In this document: positions 8,993-17,357 of the stretch, piece after piece
How the letters are laid out: each line of letters begins with the position of its first letter
Numbering within the stretch: position 1 is the first letter of the stretch
Origin: Algibacter sp. L1A34
GTDB lineage: Bacteria; Bacteroidota; Bacteroidia; Flavobacteriales; Flavobacteriaceae
DNA length: 64,000 nucleotides
NCBI RefSeq assembly: GCF_009796805.1
Contig: NZ_CP047029.1
Location: forward strand, 1,167,501 to 1,231,500
Direction: 5' to 3'
The notes under the pieces: model-generated
What the model was told of the DNA's origin: nothing
Seen by the model: only the letters and a program-made list of their open reading frames with translations
Database searches by the model: none
Position numbers and translations under genes: made by a program

Positions 8993-10855
8993 TTAATTAA
9001 TATCTGTTATATTACTTTTCACCCATTGTAAACAAGATTTAAAATCTTTAAAAATATGTTCATTTGGAATAAAATCTGGAATAATATCAATACGTTCCAT
9101 CATGTATTGCGGCTGTCTTAGTAAACCAACAAAAAGAACTTCAACATTATTCTTTTTAAGCTCCTGAAGCATATCTTCCATAGCATATAAACCCGATTGA
9201 TCCATATACTGCATACGACCTAACCTTAAAATAACGGTTTTAGCTGTATTCGGAATTTGTAACGTCAAGGCCTGAAAATCGCTTGTAGACCCAAAGAATA
9301 AGGGTCCTTTAAGGTGTTTGATAAAAACCTCTTCTTTCAAGTTTTCGGGGAAACCAACTTCATCTGCCCAAGTTTCTTCTTTTAAAGATTTCACATCCGA
9401 CCGTTCGGCTGTTAAGTCTCCAATTTTCTTCATAAACATTAATGAGGCAATAATTAAACCAATACCTACAGCATAAATTAAATCCCAAAAGGTTGACAAC
9501 ACTAATACAATAAGCATAATTAACACTTCGGAACTTAGTTTTAAAGGCCCTATTTTAATATCTCTCGGCAAACTAGGAATGGCTTTTAAACCTTTATAAT
9601 CCATAACCCCAATACCAACAGTTATTAAAATACCCGCTAAAACAGCAGCAGGAATTTTTGATGCTATCGGTCCAAGAGCCAACATAATTACTAATAACAT
9701 AATACCGGCAATCATTCCGGATAACTTGGTTTTCCCCCCTGCATTAATATTTACAACCGTACGAATGGTAGCACCTGCTCCAGGAATACCTCCAAAAAGT
9801 GCAGCAATACTATTACCTATTCCTTGACCAATTAATTCTTTATTTGGTTTGTGTTTAGTTTTTGTCATATTATCTGCAACCACACTTGTTAAAAGTGAAT
9901 CTATAGCACCTAATAAGGCTAAAGTAAGCGCAGTAAACACATAAGGCGTTACACTACCTAAACTAAAGCTTGTAAACATTTCGAGTTTAGGGACTGGAAT
10001 GCCACCAGGGATTTCAGAAATACGTCGATAACCTAAATTAAACCCATAGGCAATACCCGAGACCACAACCAATGCAACTAATGTACTTGGCACCGCTTTG
10101 GTAATACGTTTAAAACCATAAATTATAAATATGGTTGCTAATGCCAAAGCCAATTCTAGCCAATCAATATTTTGCAATGCACGCGGCAAAACTTTAATAG
10201 CACCAACCGTTCCGGAGGCTTCTTTAGCAGCCAAGGTTTGCGACTCGATTAGTATTTGCTCTGGAGTAATACCTTTGGCTTGACTAATAGTTTCTTTAAA
10301 ATTTTCGAGTACTAATATACCTTCACCGGCTTCTTCTTTAAGAATATTTTCAAGCATCACCTCTTCTGCCTGTGGCTTAAATTGTGCTACAAACTCAACA
10401 TCTTCCTTTGGGTAATAACCTATAGATGGTAAAATTTGAGTTAAAAGAATTATAACACCAATAGCCGTCATAAACCCAGATACTACTGGATAAGGAATAT
10501 ACCTAATGTATTTACCAAGCCCCAAAAGACCTAAACCTACCTGCATTAGCCCAGCTAACATAAAAACAGTTAAAATAGCCGGCAGTGCTTTTTCTACGCT
10601 ACCATCATTTGCTGCAACAATACCAGCAATAACAACCATACTTACCGCCGTCATTGGAGCTGTTGGTCCAGAAATTTGTGTATTAGTACCTCCCAATAAT
10701 GCTGCAAAAAAACTAATAAATATAGCTCCATAAAGACCTGCTTCCGGCCCTAAACCAGACGAAACTCCAAAAGCTAATGCTAATGGTAACGCTACAATAC
10801 CTGCGGTAATTCCACCAAAGGCATCTCCTTTAATATTTGAGAATAGGTTCTTCAT
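8993..10855 (-). CDS. SulP/SLC26 family anion transporter with STAS domain (distal copy)
   Basis: A 620-residue inner-membrane protein. It has a polytopic SulP core (about residues 10-480) including the GLYGAIFISFFAALLGGTNT and SGPTAPMTAV segments, then a cytoplasmic STAS domain (about 505-615) with the usual LRLGRMQYMDQSGLYAMEDM strand-helix. Known substrates of the family are sulfate, bicarbonate, chloride and dicarboxylates. A beta-carbonic anhydrase directly downstream favours bicarbonate, as in BicA-like systems, but this is inference. An extra hydrophilic loop of about 70 residues (roughly 147-220, rich in Glu and Lys) interrupts the transmembrane part and is absent from the second SulP in this cluster. 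The start ATG at 10855 gives MKNLFSNIKGDAFGG, a normal SulP beginning. Confidence 0.9.
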   Translation of the reverse strand: MKNLFSNIKGDAFGGITAGIVALPLALAFGVSSGLGPEAGLYGAIFISFFAALLGGTNTQISGPTAPMTAVSMVVIAGIVAANDGSVEKALPAILTVFMLAGLMQVGLGLLGLGKYIRYIPYPVVSGFMTAIGVIILLTQILPSIGYYPKEDVEFVAQFKPQAEEVMLENILKEEAGEGILVLENFKETISQAKGITPEQILIESQTLAAKEASGTVGAIKVLPRALQNIDWLELALALATIFIIYGFKRITKAVPSTLVALVVVSGIAYGFNLGYRRISEIPGGIPVPKLEMFTSFSLGSVTPYVFTALTLALLGAIDSLLTSVVADNMTKTKHKPNKELIGQGIGNSIAALFGGIPGAGATIRTVVNINAGGKTKLSGMIAGIMLLVIMLALGPIASKIPAAVLAGILITVGIGVMDYKGLKAIPSLPRDIKIGPLKLSSEVLIMLIVLVLSTFWDLIYAVGIGLIIASLMFMKKIGDLTAERSDVKSLKEETWADEVGFPENLKEEVFIKHLKGPLFFGSTSDFQALTLQIPNTAKTVILRLGRMQYMDQSGLYAMEDMLQELKKNNVEVLFVGLLRQPQYMMERIDIIPDFIPNEHIFKDFKSCLQWVKSNITDIN

Positions 10856-10983
10856 ATACTTATTTTAACTTTTTCTCTAAGTTAACTTAAATTTTTAATG
10901 ATTTAAAAATTGCAGACCTTCTTTTATCAGAAATTAACAAAAGCAATCTAATTGATTTAATCACTGTTAGGAGTCTCAAAAAA

Positions 10984-11215
10984 CTAATTCACATGCCCCA
11001 ACTCTGATCGTAAGTGTTCCGAAAAGGCATAACCTAAACCGCTTACAACATCATAATTTCTGTGTTGTAATTTGCAAAGGATGCCCATTGCTTTTTAGTT
11101 TTTGTTTCCAACATCTATAACCCAATTTACTAAATCATTTTCTTCAGCATATATAAATATAGGTAACATTAACATCACTGCTAATGCTACCACAACTTAT
11201 TTTTTTTTAATAAAG
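10984..11215 (-). pseudogene. Decayed outer-membrane beta-barrel protein gene (remnant)
   Basis: One minus-strand frame (codons ending at 10984) holds a signal-peptide-like stretch VVALAVMLMLPIFIYAEEN, an in-frame stop at 11095-11097, then VVSGLGYAFSEHLRSELGHV, which reads like a strand pair of an outer-membrane beta-barrel. Just upstream of the signal stretch the sequence ATTAAAAAAAAATAAG looks like a lost ATG start followed by a frameshifted Lys run. I infer a secreted or outer-membrane gene shortened by an internal deletion and inactivated. It fills most of the 381-base gap between two co-directional SulP/carbonic-anhydrase units; nothing else is visible in that gap. The remnant is short, so chance resemblance is possible. 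Confidence 0.4.
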
Positions 11216-11236
11216 GAATTAACTATTTACGCTTAT

Positions 11237-11863
11237 TTAATAAAAACTTACAGCTCCTGTATTAACATCATACATAGCCCCAATAATTTTTATTTCTCCA
11301 TTTTTTTCCATTTCGGTAAGTATTGGACTTTCCGCATGAATTCTATCAATCATTAATTCCACATTTATGTGTGATACTTCATCAACAAATTCTAAATTTT
11401 TCGAAGTTCTTAAGCTTTCATCTCTAGGCTCTGAAACAGCCTTAACTGCAGGCGTTATTTTTTTAACTAATTTAGTTAAATTACCCATTTCGGCATGGTC
11501 GCAAGCACCTTTTACAGCACCACAACTAGTATGCCCTAAAACTACAATAAGCTCTGTGCCTGCCAACTTACATGCAAACTCCATACTACCTAAAATATCT
11601 TCGTTTACAATATTACCTGCAATACGAATACTAAAAATATCTCCTAACCCTTGGTCAAAAACCAACTCAGCAGAAACTCTAGAATCTATACAACTTAAAA
11701 TAGTGGCAAATGGAAATTGTCCAGAACTGGTATCGTTTACTTGTTCTAAAAGGTTTCTATTTGCTTTTAAATTATTTTGAAATCTTTGATTTCCTTCTTT
11801 TAAATATTGTAATGACTTTTCAGGAGTCATTGTCGATTGTGTTTCTTTTGTATGTGCTTTCAT
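11237..11863 (-). CDS. Beta-class carbonic anhydrase (proximal copy, CynT-like type)
   Basis: This 208-residue protein has the beta-class signatures CIDSR (C58, D60, R62) and GHTSCGAVKGACD (H111, C114), so all zinc ligands are present. It begins with about 15 extra residues and an EGNQRFQ helix, and resembles the class seen with cyanate or SulP genes, clearly different from the 8328-8954 enzyme. No cleavable signal is evident, so it is probably cytosolic. It is third in the order SulP, universal stress protein, carbonic anhydrase (21-base gap to the preceding gene), which indicates an operon. It should interconvert CO2 and bicarbonate for the upstream transporter; that coupling is inferred from gene order. 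Confidence 0.92.
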   Translation of the reverse strand: MKAHTKETQSTMTPEKSLQYLKEGNQRFQNNLKANRNLLEQVNDTSSGQFPFATILSCIDSRVSAELVFDQGLGDIFSIRIAGNIVNEDILGSMEFACKLAGTELIVVLGHTSCGAVKGACDHAEMGNLTKLVKKITPAVKAVSEPRDESLRTSKNLEFVDEVSHINVELMIDRIHAESPILTEMEKNGEIKIIGAMYDVNTGAVSFY

Positions 11864-11884
11864 AATATTTTATTTATTTAATTT

Positions 11885-12706
11885 TTAAACAGCTAATTTT
11901 TGTGTGCTACCCGTAATAAAGAGCGACACGTTAACGCTGTTAATTACACCTTTAACTTCCGCCTTATTGTTAGCGCTTGCATCAGTGTTATCTGCACGGT
12001 TTATAAACAATAGATTTACATGACTTTTCTCTAAGTAATTCGCCAAATTCTTAATAGTATTATCATTTTTTTCAAACACATAATCTACGCCTTTATTGAT
12101 AGAAGAATCAATGTTTTCTTCTGCTTTATTCGAGCTATCTACAATATTGAACGATTTTAAAGGCTTACTAGTTTTAGCTAGTAAATCTTCCGTAAAGGCT
12201 TGATTAAAATCTTGAGATTTTCCATTTAGCAAACCAATATGCAAATCGGTTTCAGGCGATATCCAATTTTTGTTAGAAACTATCATTACTGGACCTTCAT
12301 AGGTTTTTAAAACAAAATCGGTAATATTATCACCAACTAATTTTATAACCTTAGAATTTCTTTTTCCTAAAACAATAATATCTGGTTTTGTTGCTTTTAT
12401 GTAAGCTTCAATTTCAGATTTCACATTACCAATACTCAAATTAGAAGTAATATTAACGCCATAAGTTTGGCTTAATGGGTTTATAGTTTCTTTAATTTTA
12501 TTTCGCGATTGGTTTTGCTCATGATTTAAAGCACGTATCGCCGATAACTGACTATCGGTGCCTATAACATCGGTTGGTTTTTTTACATGAAATAAATCGA
12601 CCTCTGCATCTATCATTTTAGACAAACTAACAGCGCTTGTTATTGTGCTATTAGTGTGTTTCTTTAAATCTGAAAGCACTAAAATTTTAAATTTCTTATT
12701 TTTCAT
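11885..12706 (-). CDS. Universal stress protein (UspA family), tandem-length
   Basis: A 273-residue protein. It starts with a UspA fold (KFKILVLSDLKK, then a helix and VDLFHVKKP) and contains DIIVLGKRNSKVIKLVGDNI, which resembles the nucleotide-binding glycine loop but is not the full GxxGxxxGS pattern. The second half (about 150-273) is a weaker copy of the fold, so this is a two-domain Usp with a degenerate C-terminal half. It sits between a SulP gene (6-base gap) and a carbonic anhydrase gene (21-base gap), so the three are probably one transcript. A role in sensing or regulating transporter activity is inference from position only. Confidence 0.8.
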   Translation of the reverse strand: MKNKKFKILVLSDLKKHTNSTITSAVSLSKMIDAEVDLFHVKKPTDVIGTDSQLSAIRALNHEQNQSRNKIKETINPLSQTYGVNITSNLSIGNVKSEIEAYIKATKPDIIVLGKRNSKVIKLVGDNITDFVLKTYEGPVMIVSNKNWISPETDLHIGLLNGKSQDFNQAFTEDLLAKTSKPLKSFNIVDSSNKAEENIDSSINKGVDYVFEKNDNTIKNLANYLEKSHVNLLFINRADNTDASANNKAEVKGVINSVNVSLFITGSTQKLAV

Positions 12707-12712
12707 AGTGAT

Positions 12713-14317
12713 TTAGCTTAAACTCAAATTAGACTTCTCTCTTTCGTTAAAAAACTTAATAAAACTCGATGGATTTTCGACAATACCGCGTTTAGAAACA
12801 AGCTTAATGTCAATATTTCTTTCTTCAGCTTTAAATAGAAAATCTTCAAGAATCTCGATAATATCATTATCTAAATACCGCGTTTTAATAAGATTAATTT
12901 CCAAAATTGTATCGATCGGCAAACTATCTAACTCTTTTAAAATAGCTCCTTTATTGAAAAATGTAACCTCTTCAGCTAAAGTCATTTTAATTTTATGTTT
13001 ACCATTGCTATTATCTTCAATATGAAGAAAATGCGAATTCTGATAACTTTTTAAAAGTATAACTACAATACCTACAGTTAAGCCTAAACCAATACCCCAA
13101 AGTAAGTCGATAAATACAATACCTAAAACAGTTACTGTAAAAGGGATAGATTGTTTCCAACCCATTTTATACATTTTAAGAAACAAACTTGGCTTCGCTA
13201 ATTTATATCCTACAACTAATAAAATAGCTGCTAAAACTGATAACGGAATCATGTTTAATAACTTAGGAATAACCACAACCGATATTAATAATAATAATCC
13301 GTGAATTATAGCCGACATTTTTGACATACCACCCGATTGAATATTTGCAGAACTACGCACAATTACCTGAGTGATAGGCAAACCACCTATTAAACCAACA
13401 ATAATGTTACCTGTACCCTGTGCTAATAATTCGCGATTGGTTGGTGTTACATTTTTATGTGGATCTAACTTATCGGTAGCCTCAACACTTAATAAAGTTT
13501 CTAAACTGGCTACTAAAGCAATGGTGAAAGCAACAATCCAAACATCAGGATTTGTAATTTCCGAAAAATTAGGAAAACTAAACTGCCCTATGAATGAAGA
13601 AAAATCTTCTGGAATTGGTACGCTTACAAGGTGAGATGAAGCAATGCTTAATGTATCACTATCTTGCGTTACAACAAAATAAATAATACCAGAGACAACC
13701 GCTACAAAAGGCCCCTGTATAACTTGAAATATTTTAGCTTTTTTTGCTAAAACCTTATCCCAAAATAGTATAATTCCAAGACCTATTAGGCCAATTACAA
13801 GCGAACCTAAAATAAGATGATCGGTAATATTTAGTAAAGCAGAAAAAGTATTCTCACCAGAACTTTCAACAAAACTATCGGCTCCTTCCACCTCAGCATC
13901 ATAACCAAAAAAATGTGGAATTTGTTTTAAGATGATAATAATTCCGATACCGGTTAACATCCCTTTAATAACTGAAGACGGAAAATAATACCCGATAACT
14001 CCAGCTTTTAAAATACCAAAAAGTATTTGGATAACACCACCTAAAACAACAGCTACTAAAAAGTTTTCGAAACCTCCTAACGTGCCAATAGCAGTTAAAA
14101 CAATAGCTGCTAATCCAGCAGCCGGACCACTAACACCAAGGTTAGAGCCACTTAAACTACCAACAACAACACCGCCAATTACGCCTGCAATTACTCCTGA
14201 AAATAGTGGCGCACCACTAGCTAATGCAATACCTAAACATAATGGTAATGCAACAAAAAATACAACTATACTCGCTGGCAAGTCACTCTTAATATTTTTA
14301 AACATAGATAAATTCAC
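12713..14317 (-). CDS. SulP/SLC26 family anion transporter with short STAS domain (proximal copy)
   Basis: A 534-residue polytopic membrane protein. The SulP core begins SDLPASIVVFFVALPLCLGI, continues through SGSNLGVSGPAAGLAAIV and IKGMLTGIGIIIILKQIPH, and ends with a STAS-like tail (about 440-530: LEINLIKTRYLDNDIIEILEDF). It is the first gene of a SulP-Usp-carbonic anhydrase transcription unit, an arrangement typical of BicA/SulP bicarbonate uptake. It is shorter than the 8993-10855 paralogue and lacks that protein's long hydrophilic loop. A 7-base dyad at 14369-14386 lies about 50 bases ahead of its start and may be an operator. The bicarbonate substrate is inferred from context. Confidence 0.9.
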   Translation of the reverse strand: MNLSMFKNIKSDLPASIVVFFVALPLCLGIALASGAPLFSGVIAGVIGGVVVGSLSGSNLGVSGPAAGLAAIVLTAIGTLGGFENFLVAVVLGGVIQILFGILKAGVIGYYFPSSVIKGMLTGIGIIIILKQIPHFFGYDAEVEGADSFVESSGENTFSALLNITDHLILGSLVIGLIGLGIILFWDKVLAKKAKIFQVIQGPFVAVVSGIIYFVVTQDSDTLSIASSHLVSVPIPEDFSSFIGQFSFPNFSEITNPDVWIVAFTIALVASLETLLSVEATDKLDPHKNVTPTNRELLAQGTGNIIVGLIGGLPITQVIVRSSANIQSGGMSKMSAIIHGLLLLISVVVIPKLLNMIPLSVLAAILLVVGYKLAKPSLFLKMYKMGWKQSIPFTVTVLGIVFIDLLWGIGLGLTVGIVVILLKSYQNSHFLHIEDNSNGKHKIKMTLAEEVTFFNKGAILKELDSLPIDTILEINLIKTRYLDNDIIEILEDFLFKAEERNIDIKLVSKRGIVENPSSFIKFFNEREKSNLSLS

Positions 14318-14368
14318 TTTAGCCGAAGCATAATACTTCAGCAGTTTTAATAATTTTTAATAATTGAA

Positions 14369-14386
14369 TTGAACAAAAATGTTCAA
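14369..14386. promoter_or_regulatory. Inverted repeat ahead of the SulP-Usp-carbonic anhydrase operon
   Basis: The sequence TTGAACA-AAAA-TGTTCAA is a perfect 7-base dyad with a 4-base spacer. It lies between the 98-residue protein gene and the SulP start. Its shape resembles a dimeric regulator site (the CRP/FNR class has a similar half-site spacing). There is no T-run after it on the minus strand, so a terminator is less likely. The regulator is unknown. Confidence 0.35.
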
Positions 14387-14400
14387 TGACTGAAAAATTA

Positions 14401-14697
14401 TTAAGAGAATTTGGGTGGTGGAGAAATTAAATTAAGATATGGTTTCGAGTACTTTTTAACATAAAAATTTAAATGATTTTTTTCTTGCTTTAAGCTTACA
14501 AAATCCTCGTTATCTAGATTTTCTAAAATAATGTCTTTTATGTTTTTAATTTTTGGGTTACCGTTTTCTTCTTCTTCTGCCATAGAGAAAAACAAAGAAA
14601 TATCAACCGAATCATTAACAATAGCAATTACGGTTGGCGCTGATAGAAACACCAAAAAAGCAAATAAAAAGAATATAGAAACTAAGTTTCTCGACAT
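14401..14697 (-). CDS. Small membrane-anchored protein of unknown function
   Basis: A 98-residue protein with one hydrophobic segment (VSIFFLFAFLVFLSAPTVIA, residues 6-25) that may be a signal anchor or cleaved signal. A hydrophilic part follows with an EEEEN patch and the sequence IKDIILENLDNEDFVSLKQEKNH. I recognise no domain. It lies on the same strand as the bat operon, 63 bases after batE, and could be the last gene of that operon or a separate unit ahead of SulP. The frame is clean and the codon use matches the neighbours, so I believe it is a real gene. Confidence 0.65.
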   Translation of the reverse strand: MSRNLVSIFFLFAFLVFLSAPTVIAIVNDSVDISLFFSMAEEEENGNPKIKNIKDIILENLDNEDFVSLKQEKNHLNFYVKKYSKPYLNLISPPPKFS

Positions 14698-14760
14698 TTA
14701 TTTTAAATTTTATCAACCGCTAATATACTATTAAAATTTTATGGGGATATTAATAGCATA

Positions 14761-15519
14761 TTAAAATGCTGTTAATATTTTAATATCTTCGGAAGCTAAC
14801 CATCCCATTTTGCCATCGGATAGTTTTATTTTTTTCCAATTATCAACAGAATCTATAACCTGAACCTTGGTTCCTTCATGAAGTCTAAAAGATTCCTCAC
14901 TACGTAAATTAGGTTCGCTTTTAACCTGAGTTTCTTGAGCAAAAACGATAGCTGGTTTATCTTTTTTATCCAATGCGTATTTCTGAAAAGCGAATGCTAA
15001 AGTCACGCATAATAATATAAGTGATAAAATACTTCCAATAAAAGTTAAACGTTTTCGGCCAGTAGAATAAGCAAAGTAATAGATTAAAAATAATATCACG
15101 AACACAAACACAAGTACTACAGTTGCTTTTGCCCAAGCATCAAACGACATACTATTAGTGATGTTTTTAAATAATTTAGAAAAGCCAACATTTGGAACCA
15201 CACCAATAGCATCTACCGTCATATTTTGCGCAAATGCCAAATTGTTTTTAATGTCTTTATCATTTGGAGCCAACTGCAATGCTTTTTCATAATAAAAAAT
15301 ACTTGGCGCAATATTGTTAAGCTTGTAATGTGCATTAGCCATATTGAAATACAAATCGGCCGAATGTTTTTTAGTGCTTAAAATATCATCGTATTTTTGA
15401 ATAGCTTCGGCATATTTACCTTCATTATAAAGTGCATTACCCTGCTTAAAAAGAGCATCGTTTTGAGCAAATAATCCAAAACTAAACAAAAACGAAAGTA
15501 TGTATAATAAATTTTTCAT
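14761..15519 (-). CDS. batE: BatE: TPR and SH3-like domain membrane protein
   Basis: I choose the ATG at 15517-15519, which gives MKNLLYILSFLFSFGLFAQN, a proper signal peptide. An ATG eight codons upstream would overlap batD and prepend non-signal residues. Three TPR motifs follow (about residues 20-95: ALYNEGKYAEAIQKYDDIL, DLYFNMANAHYKLNNIAPSI), then two transmembrane segments (about 130-180) and a C-terminal bacterial SH3-like domain (about 190-250). This is the BatE architecture of Bacteroidota aerotolerance operons. It begins one base after the batD stop codon, so the two are tightly coupled. In known systems the Bat proteins form an envelope complex with MoxR; the exact role of BatE is unsettled. 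Confidence 0.88.
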   Translation of the reverse strand: MKNLLYILSFLFSFGLFAQNDALFKQGNALYNEGKYAEAIQKYDDILSTKKHSADLYFNMANAHYKLNNIAPSIFYYEKALQLAPNDKDIKNNLAFAQNMTVDAIGVVPNVGFSKLFKNITNSMSFDAWAKATVVLVFVFVILFLIYYFAYSTGRKRLTFIGSILSLILLCVTLAFAFQKYALDKKDKPAIVFAQETQVKSEPNLRSEESFRLHEGTKVQVIDSVDNWKKIKLSDGKMGWLASEDIKILTAF

Positions 15520-15520
15520 A

Positions 15521-17293
15521 TTAACGTGCTTGTTTATCAATTAACGAAATAGTTTTAGCGGCTTTATCATAATCCTCCTGCATGGTTACAATATCTATTG
15601 GCGTGTAACGCGCTAATTCACAGCTTTCTAAAATACTTTCAAAATCCTTTATTACTTGAGCATCTACTTCTTTTTTCAAAAGTAAAACAGTTATTTTATC
15701 TTTACTCAATTCGTTGGTTTCAATATGTAATTTTGCCTTTAAATAATTATGCAATGCTTTTTCTAAAGCGATATAAAACGCTTCTTTTTGACCTAAAGAT
15801 TTCTTAGCGCTACTTAAATATTTCTTAGCTAATTTATCTGCTTTTCGAATACGGTTTCCGTAAACATCGGCATCTCTACTTGCTTTCTTATTACGAAAAA
15901 CAATAGCAATCGGTATCACTAAAAACGGTAATAATAACAAGCTCCAAAACAAATTAGTTTTAAAGAAATCATTAGGTTTTATACTCGTGAAATTAGTTTT
16001 AGTTTTTATAAAAGCAAACTGGTCGTTGTTTAAAACTACTGCCTGTTTATTACTATTAGCATTAGTATTCTCAGTATTTGCGTTAGCATTGTTTAATGGA
16101 CCGTTTTGTACATCGATAATAATTTCATCAGAATTTAATCGCTTATAAGTTTTAGTATTTAAATCGAAATATGAAAATGAAATACTAGGAATTGGATATT
16201 TACCTTTATACTGTGGTACTACTGTATAACTATCTAAAATATCACCTTGCATACCCGCAGAATTCGTTTTCACGTTTTCTGTATGTTCCGGTTCATAAAC
16301 CTCTAATGAGCTTGGTAATGATAGTCTAGGAAGTTTAAAAAGCTTTAAATTACCATTTCCTTTAACTCCTACTTTTATTTGAAGTGATTCCGAAGCATCT
16401 AACACTTGTTTTGAGCTCGTAACATCGAAACTAAAACTACCAACAGCACCTGTAAAATCGGCAGGTTTACCTTGCTCTGGCAAAGGCTTAACTGTTATAG
16501 TTTGATTACCCGCTGATACCGTTCTACTTACTCGCGTCATTAATGACCCGCCAAAAATATCACGACGGTTTGTTGGAACACGCATAGAGAGATTTAAACT
16601 CAATGGCTCAATGTTCAATTTCCCTGTTTTTTGCGGATATAATACTGTTTTACGCAATATTAAATAGCGATAATCTTCTCCTTTAAATTTACCGTTTTGA
16701 ACTTTTTGACCTTTCGTATCTATATTCTGACTCCAAAAATCATTATATCTCGGGCTATCAATTTCATTCCAATTATCCACTGCAATATTTGGCGACACAT
16801 AAAGCTTATAAACTATCGAAATAGCCTCATTTAAATACGGATTGGTTTTCGAAATTTCGGCAACCAAATGAATGTTTTCTGAAGCAATAAAGTTAGGATC
16901 ATTAGGATCTTTAGGTTTATCTACTGCTGCGGTAACTACAACTTTCACAGGAATTGTTTTATAAACTGTGCCATCGATAACAATAGTAGCTTGAGAAATT
17001 GTGAAATCGCCTCGTTTCTTTGGTGTTAAAAAATAGGTGTATGTTTTTTTATAAGTACGCACACCATTAATCCAAGAGTTACTCACAGATTGGTTTGGCC
17101 CACTAACATTAAAGTTTGAAAAATCTGGCGGATTAAAATTATCGCCATCTTTATTCATTTCAAAATCGACACGTAAACGCTCATTTACACCTAATGTTTT
17201 CTTACTTACCTTGGCTTCAAATTTAACTTGAGCAGAAGCCATACTTGAAATAAGAACGAAAAATAATATGGATATATGTTTTACTACTTTCAT
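15521..17293 (-). CDS. batD: BatD: oxygen-tolerance family membrane protein
   Basis: A 590-residue protein with a signal peptide (VVKHISILFFVLISSMASAQ), a long extracytoplasmic beta-rich region with repeated immunoglobulin-like pieces (about 20-435; EAKVSKKTLGVNERLRVDFE is the typical BatD opening), one transmembrane segment near residue 450, and a cytoplasmic tail rich in Lys and helices (about 475-590). A poly-Asn linker (NANANTENTNANSNK) sits just before the membrane segment. It lies between batC and batE on the same strand. A repeat-bearing spacer of 64 bases separates it from batC. Confidence 0.9.
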   Translation of the reverse strand: MKVVKHISILFFVLISSMASAQVKFEAKVSKKTLGVNERLRVDFEMNKDGDNFNPPDFSNFNVSGPNQSVSNSWINGVRTYKKTYTYFLTPKKRGDFTISQATIVIDGTVYKTIPVKVVVTAAVDKPKDPNDPNFIASENIHLVAEISKTNPYLNEAISIVYKLYVSPNIAVDNWNEIDSPRYNDFWSQNIDTKGQKVQNGKFKGEDYRYLILRKTVLYPQKTGKLNIEPLSLNLSMRVPTNRRDIFGGSLMTRVSRTVSAGNQTITVKPLPEQGKPADFTGAVGSFSFDVTSSKQVLDASESLQIKVGVKGNGNLKLFKLPRLSLPSSLEVYEPEHTENVKTNSAGMQGDILDSYTVVPQYKGKYPIPSISFSYFDLNTKTYKRLNSDEIIIDVQNGPLNNANANTENTNANSNKQAVVLNNDQFAFIKTKTNFTSIKPNDFFKTNLFWSLLLLPFLVIPIAIVFRNKKASRDADVYGNRIRKADKLAKKYLSSAKKSLGQKEAFYIALEKALHNYLKAKLHIETNELSKDKITVLLLKKEVDAQVIKDFESILESCELARYTPIDIVTMQEDYDKAAKTISLIDKQAR

Positions 17294-17332
17294 GTTTTAA
17301 ATTTAAAAAACTTTAAGAATTTTAAAATCTTT

Positions 17333-17357
17333 TGGATACTGAAAACTGACTGCTAAA
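17333..17357. repeat. CAGT-rich intergenic repeat, bat operon copy 3
   Basis: The spacer between batD and batC carries the same repeat type in the opposite orientation: on the minus strand it reads AGCAGTCAGTTTTCAGTATC. Confidence 0.5.

Noticed and set aside
11102-11356. 84-codon plus-strand frame
   Set aside because: It runs through the 5'-flank and overlaps the end of a certain carbonic anhydrase gene on the other strand; composition is that of AT-rich noise.
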